Positions 58,120-64,000 of a stretch of 64,000 nt of DNA are shown here, piece after piece. The stretch covers positions 1,736,001 to 1,800,000 of the forward strand of contig NZ_CP060716.1 in assembly GCF_014396385.1 (NCBI RefSeq). The letters are read 5' to 3'. Source of the stretch: Leucobacter denitrificans (GTDB lineage: Bacteria > Actinomycetota > Actinomycetes > Actinomycetales > Microbacteriaceae). The notes beneath the pieces were generated by a model, which did no database searches, was not told the origin of the DNA, and worked only from the letters and a program-made list of their open reading frames with translations. Position numbers and translations under genes: made by a program. The first letter of the stretch is position 1. Each line of letters starts with the position of its first letter.

Positions 58120-58929
58120 CTACTTCACGTCGCTCGTGCGCTGCGCTCGCTGCGAGAAGTAGACCGGGATAAGCGAAAGCAGAATCATCACAGTCGCAAC
58201 CACGTTCACCTGATTGACTTCGTTCGGCCGCGCCATCTGATTCATGATCCACAATGGCAATGTCTCAACACCCGGCGGGGCCGTAAAGATCGTCACCACG
58301 ATCTCGTCAAATGACAGCGCGAAGGCCAGGAGGCCGCCCGCGATAAACGCCGAGCGAAATTGCGGAAAGGTGATGAGCCGGAATGTCTGCCCAATACCGG
58401 CACCAAGGTCTGCCGAAGCCTCTTCGAGGTTCGGGTTCATGCGGCGCAGACGCGCGATCACGTTGTTGAATACCATGACCACACAGAATGTGGCGTGCGC
58501 GATTATCATGCCCCAGTAGCCAACATTGATTCCCATCGGCTTGAGTACTTGGTAGTACGTATTGGATAGAGCCACGCCGGTTACGATGCCGGGCAGGGTG
58601 ATCGGAAGCACGATGAGCAGATTCACCGTGTGCTGACCAAAGAAGTTAAAGCGTTGCAGCGCGAACGCCGCGAGTGTGCCGAGCACCAGCGCAAAAGCGG
58701 TTGCTACGGAGGCGACAATCACCGAGTTGAGCACGGCGGCGTGCACCGCTGGGTTGACGAGCGCCTTCTCCCACCACTCGAGCGAGAACCCGGCAATCGG
58801 CCACCCCGATACTCGCCCCGAGTTGAATGAGTTCGAGATGATGACGAACATCGGAATGTACATGAACCCGAGCACCACAAGCGTGACGATGCTGAGAATG
58901 ATCTTGGTTCCGCGATTCAGGCGAAGCAT
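58120..58929 (-). CDS. ABC transporter permease, PotC-like (second system)
   Basis: 269 residues from ATG 58929, with AGGAG at good spacing; an in-frame start at 58971 would overlap the previous gene. Six membrane helices, the EAA loop ASADLGAGIGQTFRLITFPQFRSA and the PotC-type FALSFDEIVVTIFTAP. Last gene of the four-gene importer operon, 22 bp after the PotB-like gene. Integral membrane component. Confidence 0.92.
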   Translation of the reverse strand: MLRLNRGTKIILSIVTLVVLGFMYIPMFVIISNSFNSGRVSGWPIAGFSLEWWEKALVNPAVHAAVLNSVIVASVATAFALVLGTLAAFALQRFNFFGQHTVNLLIVLPITLPGIVTGVALSNTYYQVLKPMGINVGYWGMIIAHATFCVVMVFNNVIARLRRMNPNLEEASADLGAGIGQTFRLITFPQFRSAFIAGGLLAFALSFDEIVVTIFTAPPGVETLPLWIMNQMARPNEVNQVNVVATVMILLSLIPVYFSQRAQRTSDVK

Positions 58930-58951
58930 GACGTAACTCCTGGGTTCAGAC

Positions 58952-59836
58952 TTACAGGTTGTTGAGCGCACCGGTGCGGCGCACGGCAGCGAGATAGGCG
59001 ATCACGAGCACGATTGGCACGAACGAGAATGCAGCAGCGAGCGGTGGGTTCAGGTTGATGTTCTGTGCGATGATGCTGCCGATCATCTGTGTTGATCCAC
59101 CGACGTACATCGCGGCAATGAAGTCACCGAGGCTCAGCGAGAACGTGAACACTGAACCGGCGATGAGTGAGGGCAGCAAGAGCGGTGTGACTACGGTGCG
59201 GATCGTACGGAAACCGCGCGCCCCGAGGTCGGATGAAGCGTCGAAGAGGTTCGCGGGTATTTGGGAGATCGCGGAGTAGACCGGAATAGCCATGTACGGG
59301 AACCAGAGGTACACCAGCGTGAAAATCACCGTAAGTACACCGAGACCGGGTCCGTGAATTCCCAGCGGCTCGAGGGCCCAGTTAAAGAATCCGTTTTCTG
59401 TCCAAACCAGGCGCATACCGATGATCTTCACGAGATACCCCGCCCAGAGGGGCAGCGTCACGAGAATTGCGAGCACGGCGCGTAGTTTTGGTCCGGCGAC
59501 CTGCGACATGAAGACCGCGAGTGGAATCGAGAACAGTGCGCAGATGAGGGTGACTGCAAGCGCAATGCCGAGGGTGCGCAGCGCGGTCATGGCGTACGCG
59601 GGCACTGTGATGAGTTGAGTGAAGTTTTCGAGCGTGAAGCCTGGCTTCACGCGTGAGGTAAATGGGTCGGTCGTCCAAAATGCCGTAATGAGCATGATGG
59701 CGAGCGACAAGATGTACACGCCGACAAGCCAGACCATCGGCAGAGTGAGAAGTGACGCGAGGCGTCCCTTCGGGTGCCGATAGAGTGCCGTCGAAATTGG
59801 CCTCGGTGCGCGTTCGCGAACGGTCTGCGTACTCAC
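58952..59836 (-). CDS. ABC transporter permease, PotB-like (second system)
   Basis: 294 residues from GTG 59836 after AAGGAAC. Six membrane helices. EAA loop ASSDLGARGFRTIRTVVTPLLLPS, then FTFSLSLGDFIAAMYVGGSTQM, typical of PotB-type permeases. It lies downstream of the binding-protein gene, separated from it by 97 bp that include an 11-bp hairpin, and upstream of the PotC-like gene. Forms the channel with that permease. Confidence 0.92.
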   Translation of the reverse strand: MSTQTVRERAPRPISTALYRHPKGRLASLLTLPMVWLVGVYILSLAIMLITAFWTTDPFTSRVKPGFTLENFTQLITVPAYAMTALRTLGIALAVTLICALFSIPLAVFMSQVAGPKLRAVLAILVTLPLWAGYLVKIIGMRLVWTENGFFNWALEPLGIHGPGLGVLTVIFTLVYLWFPYMAIPVYSAISQIPANLFDASSDLGARGFRTIRTVVTPLLLPSLIAGSVFTFSLSLGDFIAAMYVGGSTQMIGSIIAQNINLNPPLAAAFSFVPIVLVIAYLAAVRRTGALNNL

Positions 59837-59878
59837 GGTGTTCCTTGCTGACGTGGTGAATGAGGGTGGGTGTGGATC

Positions 59879-59905
59879 GGGCGGGAGGTCTCTTACCTCC
59901 CGCCC
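59879..59905 (-). terminator. Intra-operon hairpin after the binding-protein gene
   Basis: GGGCGGGAGGT (59879-59889) pairs exactly with ACCTCCCGCCC (59895-59905) around a 5-base loop, 29 bp past the binding-protein stop and 42 bp before the permease start. No T-tract follows, so partial termination or mRNA protection is more likely than a full stop. Confidence 0.65.
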
Positions 59906-59933
59906 GCATCACACGGCGCGGCAGCCTTTGAAG

Positions 59934-61121
59934 CTAGCCCTTTACGGTCGCCCAGGCGTTGGTCCAGTCCTGGTAGTTTGTGCACTGAATATCGGTGCGG
60001 CCGTCGAGGCACTGATCAATTGGGGTGGTCCAGAACCACACCTGCTCGAAGTACTCCTCGTCGGTTGCGTTGTAGTAGTCGCAGTGTTCCTTGGCCTCGT
60101 CGCTCATCTCACAGAATGCGGCGTTGGCAGGTGCCATGCCGAAGTTCATTGCGATAGCTCCGTTAACGTCTGGCTGGCTGGTGTAGTCCATCCATGCGTA
60201 GGCGCAGTTCGGGCTCTCTGATTCTGCCGCGAGCATCCAAGCATCCGACCAGCCGGTCGAACCCTCTTGTGGCAAGACGCTCTTGAATTTCTCGTCCTGC
60301 GTGGCCTTGCGCAGCACCTCCCACGAGGTACCAACGACCGAGTTGCCGCCAGTGAACGAGGTGACGTTCGTGGCGGGTGACCAGTACTCAGACACCATCT
60401 CGTTCTGCTGCTTGAGCAGGTCGGTGGCGGCAGCGAGTTGCTCCTGGTCGAGCGCGTACGGGTTCTCAATGCCGAGATCTGGCTCGTGGTGCATGAGGTA
60501 GATCGCAGCGTCGGCGATGTAGATCGGGCTGTCGTAGGCCGCAATCTTGCCGGCGTAGGGGCTGTCAGCCTCCCACACGACGTCCCAACTTGTGGGCTCA
60601 TCAGTGACGACTTCGCTGTTGTATTCAAGGATGTTTGCGCCGCGGCCGATTGGGATACCGTAGACGTTGCCGTTCAGGGTGTCATAGAGCTGACCCTTCA
60701 TGCCTGACACAATGTCGTCACCGAAGTTCGGGATGAGCTCGGTGTTGAGTGGCTGCACATTGCCGTCGACGATGAGTCGGAGGCTCGCGTCGCCCGAGGC
60801 CGAGACGAGGTCGTACTCACCCGTGCGCATGAGCTGCACAGCCTCATCGCTGGTCGCGAAGATCTTGCGGTTAACGGTGCAGCCGGTGTCTGCGGTGAAC
60901 TGATCAGCCCAAGCTGGCTCGACGAAGCCCGACCAGGCGAGAATGTTCACCTCGTTCTCGAAATCGCCGAGCTCCTCGATCATGGGAACCTCGGGCACGT
61001 CGATCTTCAATGTGCCGTCGTCTGAGACGGATGCCCCACCGTCACCGCTTGCGCAGCCGGTGAGAGCGAGGCCGAGTGCCGCCGCCATAGCGAGTGGCAC
61101 TGCGAGCATCTTCTTATTCAT
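59934..61121 (-). CDS. Polyamine-type ABC importer, substrate-binding lipoprotein (second system)
   Basis: 395 residues from the second of two adjacent ATGs (61121), better spaced from AAGGAG; the first is 61124. Signal peptide with lipobox LTGC, so anchored outside the membrane. PotD-like lobes: VNILAWSGFVEPAWADQFTADTGC, VSASGDASLRLIVDG, GIPIGRGANILEYNSEVV, and TSWDVVWEADSPYAGKIAAYDS. The frequent Trp and acidic residues suit an amine ligand. It follows the ATPase by 35 bp and precedes a hairpin and the permeases. Confidence 0.92.
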   Translation of the reverse strand: MNKKMLAVPLAMAAALGLALTGCASGDGGASVSDDGTLKIDVPEVPMIEELGDFENEVNILAWSGFVEPAWADQFTADTGCTVNRKIFATSDEAVQLMRTGEYDLVSASGDASLRLIVDGNVQPLNTELIPNFGDDIVSGMKGQLYDTLNGNVYGIPIGRGANILEYNSEVVTDEPTSWDVVWEADSPYAGKIAAYDSPIYIADAAIYLMHHEPDLGIENPYALDQEQLAAATDLLKQQNEMVSEYWSPATNVTSFTGGNSVVGTSWEVLRKATQDEKFKSVLPQEGSTGWSDAWMLAAESESPNCAYAWMDYTSQPDVNGAIAMNFGMAPANAAFCEMSDEAKEHCDYYNATDEEYFEQVWFWTTPIDQCLDGRTDIQCTNYQDWTNAWATVKG

Positions 61122-61156
61122 CATTACTCCTTCGGATGATGGATTTGGTGGTGGCT

Positions 61157-62278
61157 TTAGGCGGCAGCCGAAACGGGTTGCGTGCCGGGGATCGGGGTTG
61201 CGTGTGTCTTTTGGAAGCGGAGGCTGACGGTATCGCCGCGGCGCAGGCTCGCCTCGGTGCGGGGGGTGTGGCGGTTCTGTTTCTCGGAGATGTACCGCAC
61301 ACCATCTTCGACGTCGACGAGGTAGCGGGTATGTGCGCCCGCGTACACGATCTCGGCGATCGTGCCGCCGAGGGCGATCTCATCGGTCTCGAGTGGAGTC
61401 GTAGGATCGGCGAGCTCGACGCGCTCGGGCCTCAGGCTGTGCAACTCGCTCGAGCCGAAGAAACGGGCTGCAGTTGCGGACGGGATGATATTCGTGATGC
61501 CGAGGAACCGAGCGACAAACTCGGTCTCTGGAAACTCGTAGACTTCGCGCGGGCTGCCGACCTGCTCGATCTTGCCGTTGTTGAAGACGGCAACACGGTC
61601 TGAGAGCGTAAGCGCCTCTTCCTGGTCATGCGTGACGAACACGAAAGTGATACCAACTTCGCGCTGAATCTGCTTGAGTTCGATCTGCATCTGCTCGCGA
61701 AGCTGCTTATCGAGTGCGCCGAGAGGTTCATCGAGCAGTAGCACTTTCGGTCGCAAGATAAGGGCGCGGGCGAGCGCAATGCGCTGCCGCTGCCCACCCG
61801 AGAGTTGCGAGGGTTGGCGGCTCGCAACGGCGCTGAGCTGCACCTGTTCGAGCGCCTCGCCAACGAGACGGTTGCGCTCGGTCTTTGAAACGCCGCGCAC
61901 TCGCAGTCCGTAGGCCACATTCTCGGCGATGGTGAGGTGTGGGAAGAGCGCGTAATCCTGAAAGACCGTATTTACTTCGCGATCGAAGGGCGCAGCGGCG
62001 GTTACGTCGTCGCCGTGGAGGAGGATCTTGCCGGCGGTGACGTTCTCGAACCCAGCGATCATGCGGAGCACGGTCGTTTTGCCTGAGCCCGAGGGGCCGA
62101 GCATGGAGAAGAATTCACCCTCGTAGATCTCGATGTCGAGATCTTTCACTGCGGTGAAGTCACCGAACTGCTTGGTGACACCGTTTACGGAGACTGCGAC
62201 ATTCGCAGACTGGAGCATTTGCGTGTGGGCGTCATTCTTGCGTTCTCGCGAACGACCAAGGTCGAACGGCTGAGTCAT
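61157..62278 (-). CDS. ABC transporter ATP-binding protein, PotA-like (second system)
   Basis: 373 residues from ATG 62278, preceded by GAGGAG; an in-frame GTG-like start at 62317 lacks this. Walker [11 protein letters not shown]-loop VFQDYALFP, signature [15 protein letters not shown], Walker [14 protein letters not shown]-loop [14 protein letters not shown], and a C-terminal TOBE region from about 285. It drives the second polyamine-type importer. First gene of the minus-strand operon, divergent from the GntR regulator, with a 194-bp shared promoter region. Confidence 0.94.
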   Translation of the reverse strand: MTQPFDLGRSRERKNDAHTQMLQSANVAVSVNGVTKQFGDFTAVKDLDIEIYEGEFFSMLGPSGSGKTTVLRMIAGFENVTAGKILLHGDDVTAAAPFDREVNTVFQDYALFPHLTIAENVAYGLRVRGVSKTERNRLVGEALEQVQLSAVASRQPSQLSGGQRQRIALARALILRPKVLLLDEPLGALDKQLREQMQIELKQIQREVGITFVFVTHDQEEALTLSDRVAVFNNGKIEQVGSPREVYEFPETEFVARFLGITNIIPSATAARFFGSSELHSLRPERVELADPTTPLETDEIALGGTIAEIVYAGAHTRYLVDVEDGVRYISEKQNRHTPRTEASLRRGDTVSLRFQKTHATPIPGTQPVSAAA

Positions 62279-62472
62279 TGCTCGCTCCTCAAACTTCGTT
62301 GTTGGTGTGAATACCATGAAACTTTAACATATGAGATTATAGGTTTTAAGCGAGCGCGCAAGTTCGCCGTTACATTTTGGTTACGCTTTACGGAGGGGGC
62401 CTATGACTCGCTCGGTATCTGTCGAGTGAACAAACCCCAGAGTCGTGGCAACAACACAGATCGGAGGTGTTC

Positions 62473-63318
62473 GTGAACTCACCAGCGAGCACTGCATCGC
62501 CGAGTCGTCTGCGCACCGCTGCCTTCGCGCCCATCGGTGAAGAGGGTCGAGCTGACATGGTTGTCACGAGACTCGTGCAGGCGATTTCTGTCGGAGCCTT
62601 TACTGAGGGCGAGCGACTTCCCAGTGAGAACGAGCTCTCTGCGCTGCTAGGGGTGGCCGTGCTCACCGTGCGTGAGGCGCTCAGTGAACTGCGTTATCGC
62701 GGCCTCATTGAGACAAGACGTGGTCGAAACGGCGGCAGTTTCGTGAGGCAAAGCCAGGCAGCGGTTGAGGATGTGAATGCACTCGAGCTCGTAGAGCGTT
62801 CGCGAGTGGAGCTCGCGGATCTCGGGGTGCACTACGAAGTAATCTCTGCTGCGTGTGCTGAGTACGCATGCTTGCGCGCGATGCCTGAGGAACTCGAAAT
62901 TGTCGAACAGATTCTGCACGCTGCTCGAGAACTTCCCGCATTCGCTTGGCGCAGGCGAGTAACCGAGGTGCAACTCGAGCTCGCAGCCTTGAGTCAGTCT
63001 GTGCGACTCACGACCGAACACGTGCGAGTACAGACGGAGTTCACTCCATTGCTCGCGCTGCAGGACTTCGACCATGACGCCAGAATGCACACGCACGACG
63101 GCCTCATCGAACAAATCGCGGCCACGAAGCGTGGCGATGTTCAGGGAGCGAGAACGGCAGTGCGCGAAAGCGTGCGTGGATCAGTGAAATGGCTGGTCGA
63201 GTTTCGCAACGACCTGCTTGCCTCTGCGCCAGACAACTTCTCGCGCGAACGCGATGTTCGTGGCACACTTGAGGCTCGACGGAGAAGTCGTGAAGGGGGT
63301 GCGGGTCATGTCGCTTGA
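62473..63318 (+). CDS. GntR-family (FadR-like) transcriptional regulator
   Basis: 281 residues from GTG 62473, 5 bp after CGGAGG; the in-frame GTG at 62467 sits inside that site. N-terminal winged helix-turn-helix: LVQAISVGAFTEGERLPSENELSALLGVAVLTVREALSELRYRGLIETRRGRNGGSFV. A C-terminal helical FCD-type effector domain of about 150 residues follows, with HDARMHTHDGLIEQIAATKRGD near its end. Divergent from the transporter operon, which it probably regulates in response to the imported compound or a product. Overlaps the next gene by 11 bp. Confidence 0.88.
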   Translation: MNSPASTASPSRLRTAAFAPIGEEGRADMVVTRLVQAISVGAFTEGERLPSENELSALLGVAVLTVREALSELRYRGLIETRRGRNGGSFVRQSQAAVEDVNALELVERSRVELADLGVHYEVISAACAEYACLRAMPEELEIVEQILHAARELPAFAWRRRVTEVQLELAALSQSVRLTTEHVRVQTEFTPLLALQDFDHDARMHTHDGLIEQIAATKRGDVQGARTAVRESVRGSVKWLVEFRNDLLASAPDNFSRERDVRGTLEARRRSREGGAGHVA

Positions 63319-64000
63319 CGTGAAGCAAGTCGATATCAGTGCGACCGAGGGTATCGCCGTAGTTGATGATTTTTTTGACGGTGTGTTTGCCCCGCTCCGT
63401 GCCTGGCTGCCCGAACTCGCCGAGTTGTTTGGGGCGCTCGACAGCAAGATCACCGGGTCACAGCTCGCGTCGCTCGTCGAAGGTGGATCGTATGCTGTGC
63501 TTGATACGGCCGACCGACCTCTCTACGGCGCGGGGTTTTGTGGCAGCGACTTGCTTGTGAGCGGTGGCAATCCGCTCGCGTGGTGGCAAGGTCCGGAAAG
63601 ACAACTGCTCGCGTCTTCCACGTTCGGCCCGGGTCAGGCAGCAATCGATCTCGAGCGTCTCGAGTGGTACCGTGTGCCTCGCCAGACGGGCGAGCATCAC
63701 GTGGCTGGCCCTTTTGTTGACTACCTCTGCTCGAATGAGATCACGCTTACCTCGACGGTTCCGCTTATTACCGACAGGGGTTTCCTTGGCGTCGCGTGCG
63801 CTGACGTCTTGCTCGCAACGGTCGAAGAACTGCTCATGCCAAGTATTAGGGGTATTGAAGGCGCAGCTCTCGTGAATTCGAACGGACGCGTGGTCGTGTC
63901 GACGGATCCAGATCACGAGACCGGCGACCGGTACTTTGGCATAGCTGACGATGACCATGCGAGCGCACAGTTGCTGATCGGGCGATCCACACGCTACCCA
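63308..64000 (+). CDS. Soluble Cache-domain protein (3' end outside window)
   Basis: 231 codons are visible from ATG 63308, which overlaps the GntR stop by 11 bp; the frame stays open to the window end. An N-terminal helical region leads to a Cache-type sensing domain: SYAVLDTADRPLYGAG, LEWYRVPRQTGEHHVAGPFVDYLCSNEITLTSTVPLI, RGFLGVACADVLLATVEELL, and NSNGRVVVSTDPDH. No membrane segment or signal peptide precedes it, unlike most Cache domains, which are extracellular. Coupling to the GntR gene suggests a ligand-sensing partner of that regulator. The output domain, if any, is cut off. Confidence 0.75.
   Translation, partial: MSLDVKQVDISATEGIAVVDDFFDGVFAPLRAWLPELAELFGALDSKITGSQLASLVEGGSYAVLDTADRPLYGAGFCGSDLLVSGGNPLAWWQGPERQLLASSTFGPGQAAIDLERLEWYRVPRQTGEHHVAGPFVDYLCSNEITLTSTVPLITDRGFLGVACADVLLATVEELLMPSIRGIEGAALVNSNGRVVVSTDPDHETGDRYFGIADDDHASAQLLIGRSTRYP

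Noticed and set aside
1..64000. Mobile elements, CRISPR arrays, rRNA genes or a prophage
   Set aside because: No transposase, integrase, regularly spaced repeats, phage structural genes or rRNA-like sequence was found on either strand.

Overview
The window is high-GC DNA with frequent GTG and TTG starts, lipoprotein signal peptides, DUF3151 and YajQ next to purA, a mycobacterial-type SOS box (TCGAAC-N4-GTTCGA) and a kinase/FN3/MoxR/DUF58/PP2C/FHA locus. Together these point to an actinobacterium, probably of the Microbacteriaceae (Leucobacter-like). The family-level placement is inference. I see no rRNA, insertion sequence, CRISPR array or prophage. No gene-free gap exceeds about 300 bp.

Layout. 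1-5.2 kb: a polyamine-type ABC importer (binding protein cut by the window edge, two permeases, ATPase), followed by an amine-oxidising flavoprotein and a cupin. 5.2-7.5 kb: an SDR and a convergent cation:dicarboxylate symporter, separated by a perfect 21-bp inverted repeat. 7.8-9.6 kb: a polymorphic-toxin-like secreted protein with no visible toxin domain, plus a small AT-richer immunity-like gene. 9.7-13.3 kb: YajQ, DUF3151, purA, chorismate mutase, a DUF1185 protein and a small lipoprotein.

13.3-31.7 kb is the centre of interest: an actinobacterial vitamin B6 degradation locus matching pathway I known from Mesorhizobium loti. It encodes pyridoxamine-pyruvate aminotransferase, pyridoxal 4-dehydrogenase, 4-pyridoxolactonase, FHMPC dehydrogenase (frameshifted), HMPDC decarboxylase, MHPC oxygenase and acetamidomethylene-succinate hydrolase. 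Around them lie an IclR regulator, a BMP-family (nucleoside-type) ABC importer, an NMT1/ThiY-type ABC importer, a DUF1185 protein, a YbhB protein, and a divergent zinc alcohol dehydrogenase with a VOC protein. In outline the importers would bring in the vitamers, PPAT and the dehydrogenase would make 4-pyridoxolactone, and the remaining enzymes would carry it to succinic semialdehyde. The canonical 4-pyridoxate dehydrogenase is not seen; the zinc dehydrogenase is the obvious candidate to replace it.

31.9-39.4 kb: a radical SAM protein with a perfect LexA box at its start, a putative DNA glycosylase, an S4 protein, YigZ, holB, a frameshifted secreted tripeptidyl-aminopeptidase-like hydrolase, tRNA-Thr(CGT), rplK and rplA. 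39.5-54.9 kb: a translationally coupled signalling and envelope operon of the type called PFNA in bifidobacteria: Ser/Thr kinase, a 2022-residue membrane-anchored Ig/FN3 protein, MoxR ATPase, DUF58, a transglutaminase-like protein lacking catalytic Cys and His, PP2C phosphatase, an acidic threonine-motif protein, and an FHA protein (frameshifted). 55.0-58.1 kb: an EEP-family hydrolase and an MFS efflux pump/MarR operon with two operators over its promoter. 58.1-64 kb: a second polyamine-type ABC importer, divergent from a GntR regulator and a soluble Cache-domain protein cut by the window end.

Three genes carry an apparent single-base deletion in a C or G run (19665-19668, 36657-36661, 53595-53598). 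The common pattern suggests sequencing error more than three real pseudogenes.
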